Positions 46,225 through 54,821 of a stretch of 64,000 nt of DNA are shown piece by piece. The position numbers and the translations under genes are program-made. Origin of the DNA: Acidiphilium sp. C61 (GTDB lineage Bacteria; Pseudomonadota; Alphaproteobacteria; Acetobacterales; Acetobacteraceae); NCBI RefSeq assembly GCF_902712915.1, contig NZ_CACTIA010000005.1, positions 2,070,001 to 2,134,000 on the forward strand. Reading direction: 5' to 3'. The notes beneath the pieces were generated by a model that ran no database searches, was not told the DNA's origin, and worked only from the letters and a program-made list of their open reading frames with translations. Every line of letters begins with the position of its first letter. The first letter of the stretch is position 1.

Positions 46225-47457
46225 TCAGGCGGCGAGCGGGTTGTAGTGGCGCGCGGCGAGGGCGGCCCAGGCGGTCGGGGCAAGGGCGGGGACCGGCTCG
46301 TAGACGAAGGGATCGGCGCCGGGGCCGGGGCCGGTGGTCAGGCCGGTGGCGAGCGGCGCGGCGGCGGCGGTTGCGCGCAGGACGCCGGATGGGGTGCGCG
46401 CTGCTTGCAACGACTCGCGGAAGCGCGCGGCTTGTGATGGCGCGGCGGTGCGCAGGGCGAGCAGGGCGAAGGCGGTGCCTTCGGTCCAGATCCCCTGGCT
46501 GGCGGCGCTGAAGCCGAGCCCGGCCGGGCGGTTGCGGGGGTGGCCCAGCGCCCGGAGGCAGGAGGCGAGGCTGGCGGCGCGGTCGGCTGGCGGCACGAGG
46601 CCGGCGAGGAGCGGCCAGAGGCAGGCATCGGCGGCGACGAGGCGGTTGATCCGCCCATCGGGCAGCAGGCCGGTGGCGAACAGGCCCGTGGCGGGGTCGC
46701 GCATCGCACGGACGAAGCTGGCGGCGTGGGCGGCCTCCGCGCGCCGGCCGAGGCGGGCGAAGGCGACCGCGAGATCGGTGTTCTGCTCCGTGCTGGTCCA
46801 GCCCAGGCGTTGCGGGTGCGGCGGGAAGCCGTAGAGCCCGCCGGTGAAGCCGCGCGGGGCGCGGCACTGGGCGACGACCCAGTCCGCCGCGCGCATCGCC
46901 GCCTCGTGATACTGCGCCGCGTTGACCCCGGCGCGGGCGAGTGCGGTCCAGAGCAGGATGGCCCAGGCGATCGGGCCGGTTTCGCTGCCGATCTGGTAGG
47001 GGTCTTCGGCCCAGTGGCCGCCCGCCGCATCCCACCAGCCGGGCAGGGGGGTGGCGCCGTCGAGCAGGCGCATCGGCCCGGCGCGATAGGCGTTGCGCAG
47101 GCGGGGGGCGGCGCGGTCGGGGTCGTGCGCCTGGGCGAGGGCGAGGGCATCGGCGATGCGGGCGGCGCGCGGCGCATCGCCCGCGGCGAGGAGGGCGAGG
47201 CCGGCGAGGGTGTTGTCATAGACATAGGCGACGCCGTCATTGGCGGGGAAGAAGGCGGGGAAGCGGCTATTGGCCGCGCTGTCCGGATAGCTCGCCAGCA
47301 GGGCAGGGCCGGCGGGAAGCGAGTCGAGTGCCGCAGCGATGGCGGCGCCGGGAGATGGTGGTGCTGCGGCGCGGGCGGTGGTGTGGGCGAGGGCCGGGCT
47401 CGTGGCGAGCCCGGCGAGCATGGCGCGACGGCGGATGTGCCGCGCCGCGCCCCGCAT
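46225..47457 (-). CDS. Exported protein, six-hairpin (alpha/alpha) barrel type
   Basis: 410 residues with a signal peptide (IRRRAMLAGLATSPALAHTTARA), of possible Tat type because of RRR before the hydrophobic stretch. The mature part is helical with evenly spaced Trp/Gly/Asp-rich loops (YVYDNTLAGLALLAAGD, GWWDAAGGHWAEDPYQIGSETGPIAWAI, GIWTEGTAFALLALR), the look of a six-hairpin glycosidase or lyase fold. Catalytic activity cannot be assigned. It begins 2 bp after the dienelactone hydrolase stop, so it shares that transcript. It may act in the periplasm on a polysaccharide. Confidence 0.65.
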   Translation of the reverse strand: MRGAARHIRRRAMLAGLATSPALAHTTARAAAPPSPGAAIAAALDSLPAGPALLASYPDSAANSRFPAFFPANDGVAYVYDNTLAGLALLAAGDAPRAARIADALALAQAHDPDRAAPRLRNAYRAGPMRLLDGATPLPGWWDAAGGHWAEDPYQIGSETGPIAWAILLWTALARAGVNAAQYHEAAMRAADWVVAQCRAPRGFTGGLYGFPPHPQRLGWTSTEQNTDLAVAFARLGRRAEAAHAASFVRAMRDPATGLFATGLLPDGRINRLVAADACLWPLLAGLVPPADRAASLASCLRALGHPRNRPAGLGFSAASQGIWTEGTAFALLALRTAAPSQAARFRESLQAARTPSGVLRATAAAAPLATGLTTGPGPGADPFVYEPVPALAPTAWAALAARHYNPLAA

Positions 47458-47459
47458 GG

Positions 47460-48182
47460 TCAGGACAGCGCCTCGACCAGCGCCTCGGCGGTGCGGCCAT
47501 TGGCGATGGTGGCGGCGCGACGGTCGAAATGCACGCCGTTGACGCGGGCGAAGGCGTGGTGGACGGCGGGATAGACATGCGAGGAGACCAGGGCGTTGCC
47601 GCTGGTTGCCGCCATCACCGCGTCGCGCGCGTCCTTCGGGGCGAACTCGTCAAGCTCGGCCATGTGCATCACCAGCTTGCGGCTGATATTGCCGAATTCG
47701 GGGATCAGCTTGTCGAGCATGACGCCGTAATAGGAGATGTTCACATCGGCGTCCGACCGCGTGGCCATCATCACCGCGAGGCGGCCGCCGAGGCAGAAGC
47801 CGACGGTGCCGACCTTGCCGTTGCAGCCCGGCAGGGCGCGGGCGGTGGCGAGGGTGGTTTTCAGATCCTCGATCCCCTTGTCCTGGTCGAACCCGTTCAT
47901 CAGCTCGAAGGCGCGCTTCCACTCGCCCTCGGACTTGTCGGTGAGGTCGACGCCGGGCTCCTGCCGCCAGAACAGGTCCGGCGCGATGGCGATGAAGCCC
48001 ATCTCGGCGATTTCCTGGCAGGTCGCGCGGAGTGCGTCGTTCACGCCGAAGATTTCCTGGATCACCACGACGGCGCCGGTCGGCTTGACGGACGGGGTGA
48101 CGGTGTAGGCCTTGAACGCGCCCGAACCGTCGGCGGCCTTGATGTCGATGCTGCCGATGGTGGTCGTGATCTGGTCAGTCAT
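47460..48182 (-). CDS. Dienelactone hydrolase family protein
   Basis: 240 residues. Nucleophile Cys130 in VGTVGFCLGGRLAV, the family Glu in VVVIQEIFGVNDALRATC, and His near the C-terminus in PAVHHAFAR. Such enzymes open lactones in chloroaromatic degradation or act as general carboxymethylenebutenolidase-like hydrolases. Start ATG 48182. The partner gene at 46225-47457 follows 2 bp downstream. The 63-bp gap to the odc stop includes a GC-rich hairpin (GCGCCGCCCG/CGGGCAGCGC) that might end odc transcription. Confidence 0.88.
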   Translation of the reverse strand: MTDQITTTIGSIDIKAADGSGAFKAYTVTPSVKPTGAVVVIQEIFGVNDALRATCQEIAEMGFIAIAPDLFWRQEPGVDLTDKSEGEWKRAFELMNGFDQDKGIEDLKTTLATARALPGCNGKVGTVGFCLGGRLAVMMATRSDADVNISYYGVMLDKLIPEFGNISRKLVMHMAELDEFAPKDARDAVMAATSGNALVSSHVYPAVHHAFARVNGVHFDRRAATIANGRTAEALVEALS

Positions 48183-48245
48183 GAAGCTCTCCCTGAGCGC
48201 TGGTTACAATAACGCGCCGCCCGGACATCGGGCAGCGCGGCTGGC

Positions 48246-49376
48246 TTATAGATAGTGCTCTTCCGGCGGGAGAAAACCGTTGAACCCCTGGCTTGCGTAA
48301 CTTGTCACGTAGGCGCCGGCCTCGTGGATCAGCACGCGGTCGCCGGCGGCGAGGGCGGCGGGCAGCGGGCAGGGCGTGTTGCGGTACATCACGTCCACGC
48401 CATCGCAGCTCGGCCCGGCGAGCACGGAAGGCGCGTCGGCGCCGGCGACGCCGGGGGCGGTGATGCGGTAGCGGATCGCCTCGCCCTCGGTTTCGGCGAG
48501 GCCGCCGAAACGGCCGAGATCGAGATAGACCCAGCGGCGGCCTTCATCCTCGTGCCGTGTGCAGGCGAGCACCACTTCGCTCACCGCCACCCCGGCATCG
48601 CCGACGATGGCGCGGCCGGGCTCGATCAGCAGGTCCGGCAGGTTGTTGCCGAAGGCCTCGCGCACGGCATCCATGATCGCGGCGCCGAAATCGCCCAGTG
48701 GCGGGATGTCGTCGCGGTAGCGGGTCGGGAAGCCGCCGCCGAGATTGAGCAGCCGCAAATCGATCCCGCGGGCCCGCAGGTCGGTGAACACGGCGGCGGC
48801 CTGGCCGATCGCGGTGCGCCAGGCGCCCACGCCGGTCTGCTGGCTGCCGACATGGAAGGAGACGCCCCACGGAATGAGGCCGAGCGCCTCGGCGCGCAGC
48901 AGCAGCGCGCGCGCATGATCGCCGCTGGTGCCGAATTTGCGCGAGAGCGGCCAGTCCGCCCCGTCCTGGCTGACGGCGAGGCGGCAATAGACTTTTGCGC
49001 CGGGCGCGGCCTCGGCGAGCTTGTCCAGCTCCTCGTCGGAATCGAAGGCAAAGAGATCGACGCCGCTTGCATGCGCCTCGGCGATGGCGGTGCGCTTCTT
49101 GACCGTGTTGCCGAAGCTGATCGCGCCGGGGGTGGCGCCGGCGGCGAGGCAGGCGCGGATTTCCTCGATGCTGGCGGCATCGAAGCGCGAGCCGAGGCCG
49201 ACCAGACGATCGAGCACCGGGGCGGCGGGGTTGGCCTTCACCGCGTAGTAGATCGCGGCGTCGGGCAGGGCGGCGCGCAGGGCGGCGAAATTCGCCGCGA
49301 CGCGGTCGAGATCGACCAGGATCGCCGGCGTGGACACCATGCCGGAATCGAGAAAACGGGCGAGCTTGGGGGTCAT
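48246..49376 (-). CDS. Ornithine (or lysine) decarboxylase, fold type III
   Basis: 376 residues from the ATG at 49376 with GGGAGAGGGC upstream. The PLP-binding Lys48 is in IYYAVKANP; HVGSQQTGVGAW, NLGGGFPTRY, LLIEPGRAIVGDAG and the interface Cys in GPSCDGVDVMYRN complete the active site. It makes putrescine (or cadaverine) and feeds SpeE. The open frame continues upstream to 49814 through a long leader, which is treated as 5' untranslated. Divergent from the two-component regulator. Confidence 0.92.
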   Translation of the reverse strand: MTPKLARFLDSGMVSTPAILVDLDRVAANFAALRAALPDAAIYYAVKANPAAPVLDRLVGLGSRFDAASIEEIRACLAAGATPGAISFGNTVKKRTAIAEAHASGVDLFAFDSDEELDKLAEAAPGAKVYCRLAVSQDGADWPLSRKFGTSGDHARALLLRAEALGLIPWGVSFHVGSQQTGVGAWRTAIGQAAAVFTDLRARGIDLRLLNLGGGFPTRYRDDIPPLGDFGAAIMDAVREAFGNNLPDLLIEPGRAIVGDAGVAVSEVVLACTRHEDEGRRWVYLDLGRFGGLAETEGEAIRYRITAPGVAGADAPSVLAGPSCDGVDVMYRNTPCPLPAALAAGDRVLIHEAGAYVTSYASQGFNGFLPPEEHYL

Positions 49377-49620
49377 TGCCCTCTCCCTTGCAAGTCTCGG
49401 GGCCAGGCGCCCGGGGGCGCGCGGCGGGTTGCGAAACGGTCGAACGAACCAGCGACCAGACGGAACCGGCACGAGGGCCGGCAGTTGCCAGAACGCTTGA
49501 CGTCGTTGCGTAACCCCCGATGGGAGGCAGAGGCACGTGCGTTGCTGCGTGAGGCGCGACATAGGGCCATCGCCTCGCCGCTGCAAGTGAAATTTCGGCC
49601 CATGCGGGGTGCCGGAATTG
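49377..49620 (-). ncRNA. Long odc leader, candidate structured RNA or leader-peptide region
   Basis: About 245 bases between odc and the divergent regulator, with several GC-rich hairpins (for example CCGGC/GCCGG at 49478-49493). A frame in phase with odc reads MSRLTQQRTCLCLPSGVTQ and onward without a stop, so either a leader peptide or a conserved RNA such as the alphaproteobacterial speF motif is possible. Family membership could not be verified. Confidence 0.35.
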
Positions 49621-49677
49621 CGTAAGGAAATGCAACACTTGCCCCAAGGCGAAACGAATTCGGCTATTGTAACAGCC

Positions 49678-50397
49678 ATGGAGACAATGCCCCATATTCT
49701 GGTGGTCGATGACGACCACGACATCCGCGAGTTGCTGGCGCGGTTTCTCGAACGCCAGCGCTTCCGCGTTACCGCCGTGCGCGATGCGCGCGAGGCGCGG
49801 CGGGCCTTTCTCAACGGGCATTACCAGCTCGTCGTGCTCGACCTGATGCTGCCGGGGGAGCCGGGAATCGATTTCGCCCGCTGGCTGCGCGAGGATTCGC
49901 AGGTGCCGATCATCATGCTGACGGCGCTCGGCAAGGAGCCGGACCGGATCATCGGGCTCGAACTCGGCGCCGATGATTACGTGACCAAGCCGTTCAACCC
50001 GCGCGAGCTGGTGGCGCGGATTCGCGCCGTGCTGCGCCGGGTGGGCGAGGGCGACGCGCACGGGCACGAGACCTCGGCGCGGCATTACCGCTTCGCCGGC
50101 TGGACGCTGGAGACCGCGCGGCGCCGGCTGGTCGACCCGCACGGGATCGAGGTGCCGCTGACCGGCGGGGAATACGACCTGCTGCTCGCCCTGCTCGACC
50201 GGCCCAACCGGGTGCTGACGCGCGACATGCTGCTCGACCTGCTGCGCGGGCGGCAGGCGGGGCCGTTCGACCGGGCCATCGACGTCGCGATCTCGCGGCT
50301 GCGGCGCAAGCTGGAGGATGACGGCCGCCGCGCGCAGATCATCAAGACGGTGCGCGGCGGCGGCTATGTCCTGGCTGCTGCCGTCGAGCGGTCATGA
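49678..50397 (+). CDS. OmpR/PhoB-family response regulator
   Basis: 239 residues from ATG 49678 (a second ATG at 49687 is an alternative). Receiver domain with acidic pocket Asp11-13, phosphorylated Asp55 in VVLDLMLPG, Thr82 and Lys104 in ADDYVTKPF. C-terminal winged helix (VPLTGGEYDLLLALLDRPN, DVAISRLRRKLEDD, IIKTVRGGGYVLA). It overlaps the histidine kinase gene by 4 bp. EnvZ/OmpR-like pair of unknown stimulus. Confidence 0.93.
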   Translation: METMPHILVVDDDHDIRELLARFLERQRFRVTAVRDAREARRAFLNGHYQLVVLDLMLPGEPGIDFARWLREDSQVPIIMLTALGKEPDRIIGLELGADDYVTKPFNPRELVARIRAVLRRVGEGDAHGHETSARHYRFAGWTLETARRRLVDPHGIEVPLTGGEYDLLLALLDRPNRVLTRDMLLDLLRGRQAGPFDRAIDVAISRLRRKLEDDGRRAQIIKTVRGGGYVLAAAVERS

Positions 50398-51758
50398 GGC
50401 CAGGATGGTGGCGGCCCGGCCGGTTCTGGCCGGCGAGCCTTGCCTGGCGCACCGGGCTCACGCTGCTGGTCGGCTTCTCGGTCATCCAGGCGGTCGGCCT
50501 CGGCATTCATGTGCTCAACCAGATCGACGTGAACCGGGTGGTGGCGGAGCGGGCGATCGCCTCGCGGGACGGGGCGATCTATCGGCGGGTGGCGGGCGCG
50601 CCGCCGGACCGGCGGGCGGCGATCGTCGCGTCCATCAACGGCGAGGGGGGCGACCGGGTGAGCCTCGACGCCAGCCCGCCCTTCATCGGCAGTTTCACCC
50701 TGCCGCTGCCGACGCGGCAGATGATCCAGGGCTCGCTGCTCGCCTTTCCGACGCCGGAATTCCTCCAGCCGCGCCAGGTGGTGATGCGCGGCAGCATGTC
50801 GCCCGCCACCCTGATCCTGAGTTTCCAGCTGCCCGACAGCCCGGACTGGCTGACGGTGCGCAGCCCGTTCCGGCCGAGCCCGCCCTGGGAGCAGCCGGGC
50901 TTCGCCAGCGCCTTCCTGGTGATGTTCGTGCTGGGCGGGCTGCTGATTTTCTGGGGGGTGGTCCGGCTGACGGCGCCGGTGCGGACACTGGCGGCGGCGG
51001 CGGAGCAGCTTGGCCGCGACATCGCCCACGCGCCCGCCCTGCCGGAGCGCGGGCCGGTGGAGATCGCCACCGCGGCGCTGGCCTTCAATACCATGGCCGC
51101 GCGCATCCGCCGCTTCGTCGAGGACCGGACCTTCCTGCTCACCGCGATCGGCCATGATTTGCGGACCCCGATCACGCGGCTGCGGCTGCGGGCGGAATTC
51201 CTGGAGGATGACGCGCAGCGGGACAAGATCCTCGCCGATCTCGCCGAGCTGGAGGCGATGCTGGCCGCGACCATCGCCTTTGGCCGCGACGTGGCGCAGA
51301 CTGAGGCGTCGGTCCCGGTCGATCTCGCGATCCTGCTGCGCACGGTGATCGACGAGACCGCCGATATCGCGCCGGGGGCGGCGCGGCGGATGCGGTATCA
51401 GGGGCCGGATCATGTCACCATCCGCGGGCGGCCGCTGGCGCTCAAGCGGGCTTTCGCCAACCTGATCGGCAATGCGGTGAAATACGGCCAGGCCGCGCGG
51501 GTGACGTTGCAGCGGGCCGAGCGGCACACGATGCGGATCGATATCGAGGATGACGGGCCGGGCGTGCCGCCGGGCGAGCTGGAGCGGGTGTTCGAGCCGT
51601 TCCGCCGGCTGGAGACCAGCCGCAACCGCGAGACCGGCGGCTCGGGGCTGGGGCTGGCCATCGCCCGCAACGCGATCCGCGCGCATGGCGGCGACATCAC
51701 GCTGGCGAACCGGCCGGGCGGCAAGGGGCTGATCGCCAGCGTCTATCTGCCGGAGTGA
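50394..51758 (+). CDS. Sensor histidine kinase (EnvZ type)
   Basis: 454 residues. Membrane segment 1 at about 16-38 (WRTGLTLLVGFSVIQAVGLGI), a periplasmic domain to about 175, membrane segment 2 (FASAFLVMFVLGGLLIFWGVV), HAMP linker, then HisKA with phosphorylated His254 in IGHDLRTPITRLRLR and an ATPase domain with NAVKYGQA, DDGPGVP and GGSGLGLAIARN. It phosphorylates the regulator encoded just upstream. 378 bp without a gene follow. Confidence 0.93.
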   Translation: MRPGWWRPGRFWPASLAWRTGLTLLVGFSVIQAVGLGIHVLNQIDVNRVVAERAIASRDGAIYRRVAGAPPDRRAAIVASINGEGGDRVSLDASPPFIGSFTLPLPTRQMIQGSLLAFPTPEFLQPRQVVMRGSMSPATLILSFQLPDSPDWLTVRSPFRPSPPWEQPGFASAFLVMFVLGGLLIFWGVVRLTAPVRTLAAAAEQLGRDIAHAPALPERGPVEIATAALAFNTMAARIRRFVEDRTFLLTAIGHDLRTPITRLRLRAEFLEDDAQRDKILADLAELEAMLAATIAFGRDVAQTEASVPVDLAILLRTVIDETADIAPGAARRMRYQGPDHVTIRGRPLALKRAFANLIGNAVKYGQAARVTLQRAERHTMRIDIEDDGPGVPPGELERVFEPFRRLETSRNRETGGSGLGLAIARNAIRAHGGDITLANRPGGKGLIASVYLPE

Positions 51759-51857
51759 GGCGAAGCGCCGATCTTTACGAGGCGGCGGCTTCGAGGTTGC
51801 GATCGCTTCCAAAAGATTAAGGAGAATACAGACATTTTCCCGATACCGTGATAAAAA

Positions 51858-51873
51858 TGGCATGGATACTGCA
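51858..51873 (+). promoter_or_regulatory. Possible sigma-54 promoter upstream of the MFS transporter
   Basis: TGGCATGGATACTGCA has the GG-N10-GC spacing of -24/-12 promoters. Transcription would start near 51885 and give a ~250-base leader before the MFS gene. The remaining gap (51759-52136) contains GC-rich hairpins (GGCGCC/GGCGCC near 51935) but no further feature that I can support. Confidence 0.35.
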
Positions 51874-52136
51874 TTTTTTTCTTGCGGGTTGCTTGTGTGG
51901 GGCCATATCGTAAGCGGAAGAAACATTCTCCGGCGCCGGTTCGTGGCGCCTGAAACGCGAGTCGCCGCTCGTCCCGGTTGAGGGTGCGCGGCGGGCCGGT
52001 CGTCCCCGCGGGGACCGGCGCCGGAGTGACGCCATGTCGTTCATCCGGCCGCAACCCAAGACCCGTCCGGCCTGCGCCGCGCCGCTCTCACTGGCGGGCC
52101 GCCGCCGTTGCGGGCCGACTGAAAGCGAGGCCTCAC

Positions 52137-53456
52137 ATGTCGCAACAAGCATCCGCCGCCGCCACACCCTCTCCACAATCCGGGCGGCTCAAGCAGCACC
52201 ACACGCTCTCGCTCAGCAATCTCGGCGCCGGGACCATCGGCAATGTGCTCGAATGGTACGATTTCGGGCTTTACGGCTATCTCGCGCCGATGATCGGCAG
52301 CCTGTTCTTTCCCTCGGCCGACAAGATCGCCTCGCTGCTCGGCGCTTATGGCGGCTTTGCCATCGGGTTCATGATGCGGCCGATCGGCGGCGTGCTGTTC
52401 GGCCATCTGGGCGACCGGGTGGGGCGGCAGACCGTGCTGGTGACCTCGGTGGTGATGATGGGGCTGGCGACCACGGCGGTCGGGCTGTTGCCGACCTATC
52501 AGCAGATCGGCTTCTGGGCGCCGGTGCTGCTGCTGGTGGTGCGGTTGTTCCAGGGCCTGTCGGTGGGCGGGGAGTTCACCGGCTCGGTGTCGTATCTGGT
52601 GGAGACCGCGCCTGCCAACCGGCGGGGCTTTGCCGGCAGTTTCGCCAATTTCGGCTCGACCGGGGGCTATCTGCTCGCCGCCGGCTTCGCCGCGCTGACC
52701 ACGCTGTTCGCCGGGAACCATGCGGTGCAGGGCTGGGCCTGGCGGCTGCCGTTCCTGGCCGGCGGGGTGCTCGCGGTGCTGGCCTATCTGGTGCGCTCGC
52801 GGCTGACCGATACCGGCTACGAGCCGGACAAGGCGGCGAAGGACGACGAGTTGCCGATCCGCCAGGCGTTCCGCCGCAGCCCGAGGATCATGCTGCTGGC
52901 GATGCTGTTCACCTGGGGCTATGGCGTGGCGGATTATCTCACCCTCGTGTTCCTGCCGACCTTCGGGGCGAAGTTCGGCGCGATTTCGGACAGCCGGGCC
53001 CTGGAGATCGTCACCGTGACGCAGCTGTTCGTGCTGGTGCTGATCCCGCTTGCGGGCTGGCTGACGGATCACTGGATCCTGCGCCGCTCCTGGCTCATCG
53101 GCAGTTTCGGCCTGTTGCTGGTGCTGGCCCTGCCGTTCTTCGCGATGGCGGAGCACGCGATGACGCCGTTCGCCATCGCCCAGGTGATTTCGGGCCTGCT
53201 GCTCGGCGCGATCATGGGGGTGGCGCCGGCGATGCTCTCCGAGCAGTTCCGCTCGGAATACCGGCTGTCGGGCTATTCGCTGGCGTTCAATGTCGGGCTC
53301 GGGATCGGCGGCGGGACCGCGCCGCTGATCGCCACAGCACTGATCGGGCTGACCGGGTTCAAGCTCGCCGCCGGCGCCTATCTGCTGGTGGGGTGCGCGA
53401 TGTCGCTCGTGGCGCTGTGGATGCTGAAGGATCGCTGCCGCCAGCCCTTGAGGTGA
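52137..53456 (+). CDS. MFS transporter, metabolite:H+ symporter (MHS) type
   Basis: 439 residues from ATG 52137 (GCGAGG upstream). About twelve hydrophobic segments. MHS-family motifs: GNVLEWYDFGLYGYLAPMIG at the N-terminus, FMMRPIGGVLFGHLGDRVGRQTVL (in part) and RLFQGLSVGGEFTGSVSYLVE. Relatives import dicarboxylates, proline, shikimate or aromatic acids. It precedes the molybdenum hydroxylase trimer by 67 bp on the same strand, so it may take up that enzyme's substrate; this is inference from position. Confidence 0.88.
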   Translation: MSQQASAAATPSPQSGRLKQHHTLSLSNLGAGTIGNVLEWYDFGLYGYLAPMIGSLFFPSADKIASLLGAYGGFAIGFMMRPIGGVLFGHLGDRVGRQTVLVTSVVMMGLATTAVGLLPTYQQIGFWAPVLLLVVRLFQGLSVGGEFTGSVSYLVETAPANRRGFAGSFANFGSTGGYLLAAGFAALTTLFAGNHAVQGWAWRLPFLAGGVLAVLAYLVRSRLTDTGYEPDKAAKDDELPIRQAFRRSPRIMLLAMLFTWGYGVADYLTLVFLPTFGAKFGAISDSRALEIVTVTQLFVLVLIPLAGWLTDHWILRRSWLIGSFGLLLVLALPFFAMAEHAMTPFAIAQVISGLLLGAIMGVAPAMLSEQFRSEYRLSGYSLAFNVGLGIGGGTAPLIATALIGLTGFKLAAGAYLLVGCAMSLVALWMLKDRCRQPLR

Positions 53457-53523
53457 GCGCGGTGTGGCGGCGGGGCGATTGACGCGCCCGCCGCGATGGG
53501 ACAGGGTTTCGGACGGAAATGTC

Positions 53524-54351
53524 ATGAAATCTGCTCCATTCGATTATGTTCGTGCCGGGTCGGTCGCCGAGGCGATCGGCCTGCTTGCCGCCCGCGAGGG
53601 GGCGGTGCTGCTGGCCGGCGGGCAGAGCCTGCTGCCGGCGCTCAATTTCCGGCTGTCGGCGCCCAGCCTGCTGGTCGATATCGGCCGGATCGAGACGCTG
53701 CGGCGGATCGAGGTGACGGCGACGATGCTGCGGATCGGCGCCGGCTGCACCCATGCGATGCTGCTCGAAGCCCCCGAGATCGCCGCCCATGCGCCGCTGA
53801 TCGCAACCGCGCTCGCCCATGTCGCGCATCCGGCGATCCGCACCCGGGGGACCATCGGCGGCAGCCTCGCCAATGCCGATCCGGCGGCGGAACTGCCGGC
53901 CTGCATGCTGGTGCTCGATGCGACGATCATCGCCGAGGGGAAAGCCGGCGCGCGGCGGATCGCGGCGGCGGATTTTTTCACCGGATTGTTCGGGACGGCG
54001 CTGGAGCCGGGGGAGATTCTCACCGCGGTGGAGATTCCGCTGGTGAAGGGGCGGCTGCATGGCTTCGCCGAGCTGGCGCGGCGGCACGGGGATTACGCGC
54101 TGGTCGGGCTCGCCGCCGCGGTCGAGGGGCGCATCGTGCGGCTCGGGTTCTTCGCGGTCGGCCACGCGGCGCTGCGCGCGCCGGCGGCGGAGCGCGCGCT
54201 TGCAGACGGGGTTGCGGGGATCGAGGCGGCGTGCGCGGCACTCGCGGAGGATTTGCCGGCGCATGCGGACCCGGAGATTTCGGCGCCGGTGCGGCTGCAC
54301 CTGGCGCGGGTGCTGCTGCGGCGGGTGATGAAGGAATGTCTGGCTCCATGA
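53524..54351 (+). CDS. Molybdenum hydroxylase FAD-binding medium subunit (CoxM-like)
   Basis: 275 residues. FAD-binding motifs AVLLAGGQSLLPALNFRL and RTRGTIGGSLANADPAAELPA, and the C-terminal CO-dehydrogenase-flavoprotein domain. It passes electrons from the 2Fe-2S subunit to an acceptor. Start ATG 53524. The stop overlaps the small subunit start (ATGA), so the three subunits are made together. Confidence 0.92.
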   Translation: MKSAPFDYVRAGSVAEAIGLLAAREGAVLLAGGQSLLPALNFRLSAPSLLVDIGRIETLRRIEVTATMLRIGAGCTHAMLLEAPEIAAHAPLIATALAHVAHPAIRTRGTIGGSLANADPAAELPACMLVLDATIIAEGKAGARRIAAADFFTGLFGTALEPGEILTAVEIPLVKGRLHGFAELARRHGDYALVGLAAAVEGRIVRLGFFAVGHAALRAPAAERALADGVAGIEAACAALAEDLPAHADPEISAPVRLHLARVLLRRVMKECLAP

Positions 54352-54821
54352 CGGCGATATCCCTGATCGTGAATGGCGAGCGCATCGAGGCCGAGGTGCC
54401 GGCGCGGCTGCATCTCGCCGATTTCCTGCGCGAGCGGCTCGGCCTGACCGGCACGCATCTCGGCTGCGAGCATGGCGTGTGTGGCGCCTGCACGGTGCGG
54501 CTGGACGGGGCGATCGTGCGCGGCTGCCTCGTGCTCGCGGTGCAGGCGGCGGGGTGCGTGGTCGAGACCATCGAGGGGGTGTCGGATTCGGGCGAGCTGG
54601 CGGATTTGCAGGAGGCGTTCTGGCGGCGCAATGCGCTGCAATGCGGCTATTGCACGCCGGGGATGATGCTGGCGGCGGCGGATTTCCTCGCCCATGCGCC
54701 CGATCCGACCGACCGCGCGGCGATCCGCGCGCATCTTTCGGGCAATTACTGCCGCTGCACCGGGTATGAGGCGATCATCGACGCGGTCGAGGCGACGGCG
54801 CGGGCGCGGAGGGCGGCATGA
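54348..54821 (+). CDS. Molybdenum hydroxylase 2Fe-2S small subunit (CoxS-like)
   Basis: 157 residues from the ATGA overlap at 54348 (ATG 54336 is an alternative). The plant-type cluster ligands are in HLGCEHGVCGACTVRLDG and a following single Cys; the second cluster is held by ALQCGYCTPGMML and NYCRCTGYEAI. It relays electrons from the molybdenum site to FAD. The stop overlaps the large subunit start by 4 bp. Confidence 0.94.
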   Translation: MTAISLIVNGERIEAEVPARLHLADFLRERLGLTGTHLGCEHGVCGACTVRLDGAIVRGCLVLAVQAAGCVVETIEGVSDSGELADLQEAFWRRNALQCGYCTPGMMLAAADFLAHAPDPTDRAAIRAHLSGNYCRCTGYEAIIDAVEATARARRAA

